Shown here piece by piece: positions 54,093 to 62,224 of a stretch of DNA of 64,000 bases. The DNA lies in assembly GCF_017094525.1 (NCBI RefSeq), contig NZ_CP064788.1, positions 248,001 through 312,000 of the forward strand, given 5' to 3'. Position numbers and translations under genes: made by a program. This stretch comes from Halapricum desulfuricans (GTDB taxonomy: Archaea > Halobacteriota > Halobacteria > Halobacteriales > Haloarculaceae). The notes below the pieces were generated by a model. It was not told the origin of the DNA, did not search any database, and was given only the letters and a program-made list of their open reading frames with translations. Each line of letters begins with the position of its first letter. The first letter of the stretch is position 1.

Positions 54093-55127
54093 CTACCGGT
54101 GGCGGGTCAGAAACCGGTAGCCCGCTTTCGCGAGTGTCGTACGCATGCCCGACGATTCGACGACGTAGTACGGGGATAGCTGACCCCCGAACTTCGATTT
54201 GTACGCGCACAGTCGACGGGTGTTCGCCCCGACAAGGTCGTAGTAGTCGACGTTCGAGAACTCCGGGTCCGTCAGGACGTCCTCGATGATCGTCCGGTGT
54301 ACCAGCGAGTTTACGCTGACGGTGACACCGTCACCGTCGTCGGTTGTTTCGTAGCTTTCACCGATGCCCCCCTGCCAGAAGTACACCCTGTCGTCCGAGG
54401 CGAGCGTGATAATTCCGCTGAGGTACTCTCCCGCGGGATTTCGGGCGACGTAGACTCTCGAACGATCCGGGAGTGCATCGAGCAGGTCCCGGACGTACGG
54501 CCACGCGACCTGTCCGATGTCGTCGCGCTCGTCGTACCGACCCCCGACGTGATCCACGATCCGTTCGGCGGCCTCCATGCCCTCTCGTGTCACCGTGAGT
54601 TCCGTCTCGGCCGCCCGCCGAAACTCCCGGCGGCGGCTCCGGCTGAACGACTCAAGGACCGTCTCGATATCAGGCTTGTCGACGTCGACGAGATACGTGA
54701 ACGCCGGTTCTACGTGGAAGTCCTCCCAGTGGAAGGGGCGCGGATCAGTGAACGACAGACTACACCGCATTCTGAGCAGCGACAGCGCGTCGTTCGCGTC
54801 GAGTTCCTCGATCACGCCCTCGACGAACGCGCGTGTGACCGCTTCCTGCTTGCTCCGCTTGGGGCTGTTGGGCATGACGATCGGCCCGAGACGCGGCACG
54901 CCCATCCCCGGCGGCGGGGAGAAAATGACCCGACCGACCGACAGCTCACGGACGAACACCGGCAACAGGGCGACCGGAGACGTCCCTTTGAAACCGCCGA
55001 GCAACTGTAAGTCGCCGCTCGTGTGGGCATCGAGAACTGATAGCGCTTCCGGAGTGTGAAACACCTCGAACCCGGATGCTGGAAGCAGTTGTCCCCACTC
55101 GTCCAGCGTAACTCGTTTGATTTCCAT
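54093..55127 (-). CDS. FemAB/GNAT-like acyl- or aminoacyltransferase, paralogue 1
   Basis: A 344-residue double-GNAT (BioF2/FemAB-like) protein. Landmarks: FSPPPGMGVPRLGPIV in the first half, FSRSRRREFRRAAETELTV (the basic helix typical of FemAB-like proteins), and in the second half VYVARNPAGEYLSGIITLASDDRVYFWQGG plus VDYYDLVGANTRRLCAYKSKFGG at the C-terminus. In bacteria such enzymes add amino acids to cell-wall precursors using aminoacyl-tRNA. Here the acceptor is unknown. A second copy is at 58336. Confidence 0.82.
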   Translation of the reverse strand: MEIKRVTLDEWGQLLPASGFEVFHTPEALSVLDAHTSGDLQLLGGFKGTSPVALLPVFVRELSVGRVIFSPPPGMGVPRLGPIVMPNSPKRSKQEAVTRAFVEGVIEELDANDALSLLRMRCSLSFTDPRPFHWEDFHVEPAFTYLVDVDKPDIETVLESFSRSRRREFRRAAETELTVTREGMEAAERIVDHVGGRYDERDDIGQVAWPYVRDLLDALPDRSRVYVARNPAGEYLSGIITLASDDRVYFWQGGIGESYETTDDGDGVTVSVNSLVHRTIIEDVLTDPEFSNVDYYDLVGANTRRLCAYKSKFGGQLSPYYVVESSGMRTTLAKAGYRFLTRHR

Positions 55128-55155
55128 GGCCTAGTCCCGTGGTATCGGCTGTGTG

Positions 55156-55173
55156 TGATACTGCTGGCTGTCA
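55156..55173. repeat. Possible solo end of the MITE-like family
   Basis: TGATACTGCTGGCTGTCA matches the first 14 bases of the family end. It lies 29 bases upstream of the FemAB-like gene start and may be part of its promoter. The partner end is missing. Confidence 0.35.
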
Positions 55174-55365
55174 CTCCGTGCGGGCAGTCGACAGTTAGGA
55201 GTGCCGACGTCGCTCACACGAGTACAGTCGATGGAATGCGCTGGGCTCGCAACGCCGACGACGATGCCGTGGCTGTCGTCCCTGCAGACAGTCACAGCGG
55301 TCTGCATCGCCGATGGGGCTGAACGATCCCACGACCGACCTGGTACGGACATACAACGGACACCA

Positions 55366-56580
55366 TCAGGGACCGCGTCGGCCAGGCCCTTCGGGCGGGC
55401 CTCCGCGGCCGTCGTCACCGTTTCGACCGTTCGTATCCGCGTGGTCCGGGGGCCCTCGCTGTTCGTCATCGTCGTTGTCCTTCGAGTCACCGCCATCGTC
55501 TTCGCGATGGCCCGAACGATCCCGGTCTGCTTCGTCCCGCCCCCCTCGCGGCCGAGGAACCAGTCGGACGGTCGCCGATCCGGTCCCGTGGGTGCCGACA
55601 GCGGTCTCGGCTTCGAGCCGGATCGTCGCGGTTTCCTCGCCCGTGAGGTCTACGTCCGACATCCGGAAGAACAGCCTGACGACCCCGTCCCGGTCTGACT
55701 GGCGGCGTATCTTGACGGGCCGAACACCGCTATGCGTGCGGATGGTTCCGTGATCGACGTCCTCGACCGGATGCGTGTCGGTCGAGTAGAGATCGACAGC
55801 GAGTAGTCCGCGACTGCGTGGGTTAACGCGGCCCTGCGGGATCCTGACGTCGAGTCGACCCGACTGTGGCTCGTCCTCGCAGCGACCCGTGTGGATCCGG
55901 ATCGGCTCGTCCATCGATATCGAGGTCCGATCGGGGTCCGACCGGTCCCCCGAGAGCACCTGCCAGTCGGTGATCCGACCCTCGTAGTGCTGGTCGAACA
56001 GCGCAGCGTCCTCGTTGAACGCCGGATCGATCGTCACCTCGAAGGAATCGCCCAGCGGACCGTACACGCCGCCGTCGGTCCGGAAGTCGTCCCAGGTCCA
56101 GTCGATCTGCTGGGGATCCTGATCGAGCGCCCACCTGTCGTAGTTCGCCGAGCCCGAGTACAGGTCGTCGGTGACGACCCACTGTCCCGAATCCGGGCCG
56201 CTGAACCGGAACGTGGCCGAACCACCGCCGTCCTGACTCCCGGAACGGTCAGTGTCGTATCTGTCGTGAACGACGACGAGATAGTGCTCGCCCTGCGGGT
56301 CTCGATACAGGAAGAGGATACTCGTATCGTCACGCTGGAGGTCGGTCGTGCCGGCAGAGCTGTACTGGGTCTGTGCCTTTCGCCAGTCGTACAGGTTCTC
56401 GGCCGTTTCGTCTCCGCGCAGGGGCGTGATCGGGAGGCACTCCTCGCCCTGCTCGAGCACGAACGTTCTCGATTCGTCCCCGACCCGGCTCGCCCCGAAG
56501 GCGGTCCCGCCAAGCATCAGTGTGCCGGTCGCGCCCAGAACGGTTCGTCTGGTCAGCGAACCGATTTGCCTGCCTACCAT
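55366..56580 (-). CDS. Tat-exported protein with acidic/basic low-complexity tail
   Basis: A 404-residue protein starting at ATG 56580 with the Tat signal TRRTVLGATGTLMLGGTAFG. The mature part begins with an acidic, Asp-rich region (LYDWRKAQTQYSS; FLYRDPQGEHYLVVVHDRYD) and two beta-rich modules (about 110-290), then DVDLTGEETATIRLEAE. The last 60 residues are a Gly/Arg/Asp repeat-like, probably disordered tail. I do not recognise the fold. A surface or extracellular role is inferred from the signal and its place between the FemAB-like and phosphodiesterase genes. Confidence 0.8.
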   Translation of the reverse strand: MVGRQIGSLTRRTVLGATGTLMLGGTAFGASRVGDESRTFVLEQGEECLPITPLRGDETAENLYDWRKAQTQYSSAGTTDLQRDDTSILFLYRDPQGEHYLVVVHDRYDTDRSGSQDGGGSATFRFSGPDSGQWVVTDDLYSGSANYDRWALDQDPQQIDWTWDDFRTDGGVYGPLGDSFEVTIDPAFNEDAALFDQHYEGRITDWQVLSGDRSDPDRTSISMDEPIRIHTGRCEDEPQSGRLDVRIPQGRVNPRSRGLLAVDLYSTDTHPVEDVDHGTIRTHSGVRPVKIRRQSDRDGVVRLFFRMSDVDLTGEETATIRLEAETAVGTHGTGSATVRLVPRPRGGRDEADRDRSGHREDDGGDSKDNDDDEQRGPPDHADTNGRNGDDGRGGPPEGPGRRGP

Positions 56581-56704
56581 GGTGACATACAAGCCGTATC
56601 CGCGTATTAGTATACAGTCGTTATCCGCGGCCCCATTCTGTTGTTTCTATGGGGTGTTTCGTAAGAATAGCCATAACAATAGCCGCGTGCGGTCGTCTTC
56701 AGCT

Positions 56705-58339
56705 ATGGATACTCGGGATGGCGGCGTGCGGACAGTCGTCTTTGGTCTCGACGCCGCGTGTCACAGCGTTCTCGATAGACTCCCCGAGGACGCGGTCCCG
56801 ACGCTTCGTTCGATATTCGAGACCGGTGTCGACGCCCCCCTGCGGTCACAGGTGCCTCCCTGGACACCCAGCGCGTGGCCCTCCCTCTATACGGGGATGA
56901 ATCCGGGCAAACACGGAATCTTCGACTTCCTGTCCTTCGATGGATACGAGTGGGACGTCGTCAACGCCACCCACTGCCGAGAACGCCCGATCTGGGAGTT
57001 GCTCGACCGTCACGGGTTCAGTAGCGTCGTCGTAAACGTCCCGGTGACACATCCGCCGACCGCGTTCGACGGCGCGCTGGTGCCCGGGTATATGGCTCCG
57101 GAATCCCCGACGTGTCATCCGGTCGGTCTCTTCGATGAACTGGAAGACGCGATCGGTTCCTATCGGATCTATCCCGACGAGTCCGGGGGCGAGCACGGAT
57201 ACACCGCCGCCGTCTCCTCCCGGGGCGCGGCGTTTCGCTACCTCGCCGATCGGTTCGACCCGGACTTCGGCTTCCTGCAGTTTCAGGCGACGGACACGGT
57301 CTTTCACGATCGGCCGGACGACTGGGAGGCCATCGAGGCGATCTACCGTGCGGTCGACACCGAAATACAGCTGGTGCTGGACGCCTGCGATCCGGACACC
57401 GTCTTCGTCGTCAGCGACCACGGGATGGGACCGCTCGCGGGCGTCGAGTTCCGCGCCAACGACTTCCTCGCCGGGCGCGGGGACGTTCGGACCGTTGCAG
57501 GCGGTGACGGGATGCCGACCTGGTCGACGGTGCGTGACAGCGAGCTGAAAACCGGCGGGGGCGCGGCGGATCCGCCGCGCCGGGAGCAGGTGGCGGCGCT
57601 GCGGGACAGCGCACTGACAGCCGCAGTCAGTACGGCCGCTCGCCTCGGACTCACGAGTCAGCGGATCGGTCACGCCCTCGAGCGCGTCGGCCTCGCGGAG
57701 ACAGTTGCTCGCGCGGTACCGACGAGCGTGATCAGATCCGGCTCAGAGCGGGTCGACTTCCCGAACTCGGCCGCGTACATGCGCTCCAGAACCGAGTGCG
57801 GGATCCGCCTCAATCTCGCCGGGCGCGAGCCGGACGGCGTCGTCCCGCCCTCGGAGTACGAGACTGTCCGGGCCGAACTGATCGCGGCGCTGCGCGAGGT
57901 CGAGGCCCCCGACGGGGACTCTCTGTTCGAGGCGGTTCTGCCGCGGGAAGCGGTGTTCGAAGGGCCACAGATAGAGCGGGCAGCCGACATCGTCCTCGTC
58001 CCGGCGGGATTCGAGCACTTCCTCTCGGCGGAGATCCGGGGCTCGGTGTTCGGCCGGCCGACCGAACCCTGGAACCACAAGCTGGACGGTCTAGTTGCCG
58101 CCCGGGGCGAAGTGATCGACGCGGACAGGTCCCTCGAGGGAGCGACGCTGCTCGATATCGCGCCGACCGTCCTCGCGACGTTCGGTGTCCCGGCCGACCG
58201 ACGGATGGACGGGACGGTGCTGCGGATCGTCGAAGGGGTCGGCCGGCAGGACTATCCCGACCCACAGCGGACCACGCGGACCACGACCGACGACGCGACC
58301 GTCGAGCAACGCCTGACAGATCTGGGCTACATAGAATGA
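56705..58339 (+). CDS. Type I phosphodiesterase / nucleotide pyrophosphatase family protein
   Basis: A 544-residue alkaline-phosphatase-superfamily protein. VVFGLDAACHSVL holds the first metal Asp; PPWTPSAWPSLYTGMNPGKHGIFDF holds the Thr/Ser nucleophile; FVVSDHGMGPLAG holds the second metal site; and DIAPTVLATFGVPADRRMDGTVL is the C-terminal signature. It is larger than the 33603 paralogue because of an insert of about 100 residues (TWSTVRDSELKTGGG ... LRLGLTSQRIGHALERVG). Its stop overlaps the FemAB-like start (ATGA). It may process a phosphate-linked glycan donor. Confidence 0.85.
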   Translation: MDTRDGGVRTVVFGLDAACHSVLDRLPEDAVPTLRSIFETGVDAPLRSQVPPWTPSAWPSLYTGMNPGKHGIFDFLSFDGYEWDVVNATHCRERPIWELLDRHGFSSVVVNVPVTHPPTAFDGALVPGYMAPESPTCHPVGLFDELEDAIGSYRIYPDESGGEHGYTAAVSSRGAAFRYLADRFDPDFGFLQFQATDTVFHDRPDDWEAIEAIYRAVDTEIQLVLDACDPDTVFVVSDHGMGPLAGVEFRANDFLAGRGDVRTVAGGDGMPTWSTVRDSELKTGGGAADPPRREQVAALRDSALTAAVSTAARLGLTSQRIGHALERVGLAETVARAVPTSVIRSGSERVDFPNSAAYMRSRTECGIRLNLAGREPDGVVPPSEYETVRAELIAALREVEAPDGDSLFEAVLPREAVFEGPQIERAADIVLVPAGFEHFLSAEIRGSVFGRPTEPWNHKLDGLVAARGEVIDADRSLEGATLLDIAPTVLATFGVPADRRMDGTVLRIVEGVGRQDYPDPQRTTRTTTDDATVEQRLTDLGYIE

Positions 58340-59346
58340 CCATCGATATCACGAGCGCGGACGACATGACGCCTGCAGAGTGGAACACCCTCGTCGAACG
58401 GGCCCGCTACACCGACGCGATGCACCAGTGGGAGGCGCTGGCAGTCATCGCGAGACACGCCGACAGCACTGTCCACCGGCTGATCGGACACAAGGGCCAG
58501 GAGCCCGTGGGTATCTTCCCGGTATTCGAACGGCGTTACGGGCCGATAACAGCAGTCTTCTCCCCGCCACCGGGGCTCCGGATCGTCTATCTCGGTCCCG
58601 GGCTGCTCAACATGGACAAACTCACGCAGCGAAAGACCGAGCGGCGCCAGCGGGCGTTCATCGACGGCGTTCTGGAGTGGGTCGACGAGCGCATCGGTCC
58701 CAGCTACATCCACGTCCGGACCACGCCGGGATACCCGGACGTCCGCCCGTTCACCTGGAACGACTGCACGGTGTCCCCGACTTACACCTACCACGTCGAC
58801 ATCACCGGCCCGGAGTCGGACCTCCTCGATCGGTTCAGTCGGGACGCCCGCACCAACATCAGGGACGCCGCGGCGACCGACTACGACGTCGACGAGCGTG
58901 GCCCGGAAGCGATCGACCGGATCGTCGAGCAGGTCCGCTCGCGCTATGCGGCCCAGGACGTTCCCTACGACGTGACGCCCTCGTTCGTCCGGGAGCTGTA
59001 CGAGCAAACACCCGACGGAACGATTCGCCCATTCACCTGCCATCTCGACGGGTCGTTCGTCGGCGGCATCCTGGCCGTGGCGTTCGACGACACCATCGCC
59101 CGCTGGCAGGGTGGTGTCAAACCCGACGTTGACAGTGACTTCCCTATCAACGACGTGCTGGACTGGGACGTGATGCGCGCCGGACGGGAGATCGGCTGCA
59201 CGACGTACGATCTCGTCGGCGCGAACTTCCCCCGTATCAATCGCTACAAGTCGAAATTCGGTCCGATACTGACACCGTTTTACGAGGTCGAACAGGCCTC
59301 ACTGCTCGGCTCACTTGCAGCACGGATGTACAAACACCGGAAGTAA
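58336..59346 (+). CDS. FemAB/GNAT-like acyl- or aminoacyltransferase, paralogue 2
   Basis: A 336-residue paralogue of the 54093 gene. Shared landmarks are VFSPPPGLRIVYLGPGLL, FSRDARTNIRDAAATDY, the GGILAVAFDDTIARWQGG strand pair, and TTYDLVGANFPRINRYKSKFG near the C-terminus. ATG 58336 overlaps the upstream stop by four bases, so it is coupled to the phosphodiesterase. Two acyltransferases with different N-terminal halves suggest two successive additions to one acceptor; this is inference. Confidence 0.82.
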   Translation: MTIDITSADDMTPAEWNTLVERARYTDAMHQWEALAVIARHADSTVHRLIGHKGQEPVGIFPVFERRYGPITAVFSPPPGLRIVYLGPGLLNMDKLTQRKTERRQRAFIDGVLEWVDERIGPSYIHVRTTPGYPDVRPFTWNDCTVSPTYTYHVDITGPESDLLDRFSRDARTNIRDAAATDYDVDERGPEAIDRIVEQVRSRYAAQDVPYDVTPSFVRELYEQTPDGTIRPFTCHLDGSFVGGILAVAFDDTIARWQGGVKPDVDSDFPINDVLDWDVMRAGREIGCTTYDLVGANFPRINRYKSKFGPILTPFYEVEQASLLGSLAARMYKHRK

Positions 59347-59359
59347 TTGCGGCACGCTA

Positions 59360-60637
59360 TCAGACGCGTTCATCGACATTTGCGGGTCGATCCATTCCCT
59401 CTGGATGGTTCTCTTCGTTCTGGAAGTTCCGGCTCGGAGTCACCCCGGAAGCCAGTGTCTCCCGGACACCACTGAGAAATAGCCGTGGATCGTCCAGCCG
59501 AATGTAGTCGAACCGAGGATGGCGGATCGTCGAGGTGATCATATTCCAGAGGGTTCCGGCGGTCGACGGCCGTTCGATGAAGGGCGACTCATCGCGCCAG
59601 AGGCTTGCCAGATGGGCCAGTTCCCCGTACGCGATGTGACAGGCTACTCCGGGCTCGTACTGATTCTCGATTTCCTCCCCGCGCCCCATCGCTCGCTGGT
59701 AGTAGTAGTACGGGAAGTCCGCCCCGGCCCGAACTGCCTCTGGCATCGACTGCCAGACACGCGGGTTGATCTCCAGGAACTTCCACTCACCGGTCTCTGC
59801 GTCTTTGACGTACTCGATACAGGCGTATCCGTGCCAGTCGAGCTGTTCCAGGAGCGTCCGCGCGGCGTCATCGACTGCCTGTGAGTGTACGGACTTCCGG
59901 TAGACTCCGCCGCCGCCAACCCAGGAGTTCTGCCGTATCTGTCGGTGCTGGTACGTCGCCAGCGGTTCGCCGTGATCCCACAGCGCAGTGTAGAGGTGCT
60001 TTCGCTCCTGTGGGATGAAATCCTGAACGATTGGGTCGTGATGCATCTCCTCGCGAAGTTCGTCCACATCGGGGCGTGCTCCAGCCGGCACTGATCGGAC
60101 GTGTTTGACTTCCTGAAGTGATCCCGCCGGGAAATCCTCAACGTAATCCCCAGTGAGAATGTTGTACCGTGATTTGACGATGACGTCTCGATCCCACGAG
60201 TCAACCTCCGAAAGGAGTCGCGTGTCGGCATGAGGGACTCCGACTTGAGCCGCAGTCTCCGCGAGTCGGTGTCGGTCGTGACCGCTTTCGAGGACGTCCA
60301 GCGAGGGTGTGACGAGAGAAATGTGCTCTTCGAACTCCGCACGGAACTTGGCGAAGACGTAGGCGTCACACTCACGAACAGGATAGGCGGTAGCGATGTC
60401 GGGACGGCGAGCCAACTCCAGTAGCGAATCCTTGTACGCGAGCAGGTCGTTCGGCGATGCAGGTAGCAGTACCGCTTCCGAACAGTACCGAGAGGCGAAA
60501 TGCGGGATCCGTTCCCGGGGCGACGCGACGACAGTGTCTATCCCACGACGATGCAGCGAGCGCATGATGGCGTAACTTTTCAGTTCTTTGCCAGTCGGAA
60601 TGAGAACAGCTCCACCCCGAACGGACGACTCGGTCAT
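59360..60637 (-). CDS. ATP-grasp carboxylate-amine ligase-like protein
   Basis: A 425-residue ATP-grasp protein. The preATP-grasp domain starts GGAVLIPTGKELKSYAIMRSL; the core has DVIVKSRYNILTGDYVEDF (ATP Lys), IVQDFIPQERKHLYTALWDHG and YACIEYVKDAETGEWKFLEINPRVWQSMPEAVRAGADFP (metal Glu and Asn). It is the same class as the 46976 gene. It converges on the FemAB-like gene with a 13-base gap and is divergent from toroid paralogue 3. Substrates unknown. Confidence 0.82.
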   Translation of the reverse strand: MTESSVRGGAVLIPTGKELKSYAIMRSLHRRGIDTVVASPRERIPHFASRYCSEAVLLPASPNDLLAYKDSLLELARRPDIATAYPVRECDAYVFAKFRAEFEEHISLVTPSLDVLESGHDRHRLAETAAQVGVPHADTRLLSEVDSWDRDVIVKSRYNILTGDYVEDFPAGSLQEVKHVRSVPAGARPDVDELREEMHHDPIVQDFIPQERKHLYTALWDHGEPLATYQHRQIRQNSWVGGGGVYRKSVHSQAVDDAARTLLEQLDWHGYACIEYVKDAETGEWKFLEINPRVWQSMPEAVRAGADFPYYYYQRAMGRGEEIENQYEPGVACHIAYGELAHLASLWRDESPFIERPSTAGTLWNMITSTIRHPRFDYIRLDDPRLFLSGVRETLASGVTPSRNFQNEENHPEGMDRPANVDERV

Positions 60638-60779
60638 ACGTCAATGCTTCCGCCGAGTCACTATTCAGTATACACGTCATACTCCAATGCGACCCCCTCC
60701 TACGGGGAATGCATGCGACAACTCACAACTGTAGCAAGTGCATACTTACTGCCGTCGCTATGGAACGTGGATGTGATTG

Positions 60780-62054
60780 ATGGCTAACAAACACATGACG
60801 AGAAACTCATATGAGGATCGATACGTATCCCAAAACAGAGATACAGTACCGGATGTATCGTTTCTCACTGATCGACTAGAGGCCACGCTTGCGTACTCGC
60901 GTGCCAGAGACTACACCGGCTGGGACTACGGTGACGGGATGGACAGTCGCCTCAGACGCGCGATCCCTGTCGACTCGAAGTGGCTGAATATCGCGTTTCA
61001 GGAGACTGCGAAACGCTTTCCGGTGAACATCCGTCCACTACTGGGCGTCACACAGCGGCCCAACTACCAGGGCCATGCGTTGTTCGCGATGGCCAACCAG
61101 ACTCTGGATCGGATCGAAGCAGGTGAACGCGGACGCCGACTGGGGGTCGACTACGGTGAGGAGGCACGCACACTTGCGGAGTGGCTGGTCGAAAACCGGA
61201 CACAGGGCTATAGCGGGTACTGTGCGAGCTATCCCCATCCGATCCAGCATCTTGACGGGTTGGGCGAACCGGGCGAACCTGATATCGTGAACACGTCTTT
61301 CGGGGTGGAGGCGCTGGTTCGCGCAGGCGAATTCGACGCTTCCTATCCCGAGGTCGCCGAGAGTGCCAGGGATTTCGTTCTGGACGATCTGGACTATCGT
61401 CCGGCCGAATCCGGTCGCGGCGCGGTGATCGACTACCACACCAAACACCCACAGGAGTACTACACGATCAACGCCGGCGCACTCTGTGCACGGCTCTTTC
61501 TGGATCTGTATGACCACTTCGAGAACCCGGCCGATCTCGATCGGGCACGAGAACTACTTGACCACATCGAGGATCTGCAGACTGACCGGGGTGGCTGGAA
61601 ATATCGCGATCCACCGGACTCTTCGCATCTCTCGATGGATACCCACCACAACGGGTTCATCATCGAGTCCTACCAGCGCTATCGAGACGTCGTCGAGGAC
61701 GGTCGGTACGACGACACGCTGGACGACGCGCTTGCCTTCTTCCGTGGGGAACTGTTCGCGGACAACGGAGCGCCGAACTTCGACGAGCGCTCGACGTTTC
61801 CCAGAGATATCCACGCGAGTACGCAGGGCGTGCTCGTGTTCACCTACGCCGGTGATCTGGCGTTCGCGCGGCGGATCCTCCAGTGGGTCTTCGAGAATCT
61901 CTATGTCGGTGACGGGCAGTTCTACTACCGAAAGGAGCGGTTTTTCACGCGGCGCGTGACACTGATGCGGTGGTGTCAGGCTTGGATGGCCTTCGCGATT
62001 AGCGAATATCTTGACGCATATACAGACGGTCAAGGCGACCGCACCGGGGCTTGA
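60780..62054 (+). CDS. (alpha/alpha)-toroid-like surface-locus protein, paralogue 3
   Basis: A 424-residue third paralogue, more divergent: YTGWDYGDGMDSRLRRAIP, NIAFQETAKRFPVNIRPLLGVTQR, GYSGYCASYPHPIQHLD, YTINAGALCARLFLDLY, QTDRGGWKYRDPPDSSHL, HHNGFIIES, FFTRRVTLMRWCQAWMAFAI. ATG 60780 is preferred to the TTG three bases upstream. The GFCGGH turn of paralogues 1 and 2 is GYCASY here, and LFLVEQRRNFKG is LLGVTQRPNYQG. It is followed by MITE copy B and then the ATP-grasp_ST gene. Confidence 0.75.
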   Translation: MANKHMTRNSYEDRYVSQNRDTVPDVSFLTDRLEATLAYSRARDYTGWDYGDGMDSRLRRAIPVDSKWLNIAFQETAKRFPVNIRPLLGVTQRPNYQGHALFAMANQTLDRIEAGERGRRLGVDYGEEARTLAEWLVENRTQGYSGYCASYPHPIQHLDGLGEPGEPDIVNTSFGVEALVRAGEFDASYPEVAESARDFVLDDLDYRPAESGRGAVIDYHTKHPQEYYTINAGALCARLFLDLYDHFENPADLDRARELLDHIEDLQTDRGGWKYRDPPDSSHLSMDTHHNGFIIESYQRYRDVVEDGRYDDTLDDALAFFRGELFADNGAPNFDERSTFPRDIHASTQGVLVFTYAGDLAFARRILQWVFENLYVGDGQFYYRKERFFTRRVTLMRWCQAWMAFAISEYLDAYTDGQGDRTGA

Positions 62055-62077
62055 TTCCGGTTCACTTCTGCTCGGAC

Positions 62078-62161
62078 TGATACTGGTGGCGATACCATTT
62101 CGAAATGATCTGACACGCCGTCGTACCAGATATCGTCACGAACGTATAGCCACCAGTATGA
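62078..62161. mobile_element. MITE-like palindromic element, copy B (84 bp)
   Basis: Ends TGATACTGGTGGCGATAC and GTATAGCCACCAGTATGA are inverted repeats; the interior shares CATTTCGAAATGAT and CGAACGTATAGCC with copy A. It lies between toroid paralogue 3 and the ATP-grasp_ST gene. Preceded by TCGGAC, as is copy C. Confidence 0.75.
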
Positions 62162-62224
62162 CACACCCGGACCAGGCCGGTAATCAGTGCATAGTTTTGC
62201 CCTCATTTCTCCCATCGTAAGGGT

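Noticed and set aside
57796-58335. N-terminal extension of the second FemAB-like gene
   Set aside because: It lies inside the upstream phosphodiesterase in another frame and is Arg/Gly-rich; ATG 58336 overlaps the stop in the usual ATGA manner.
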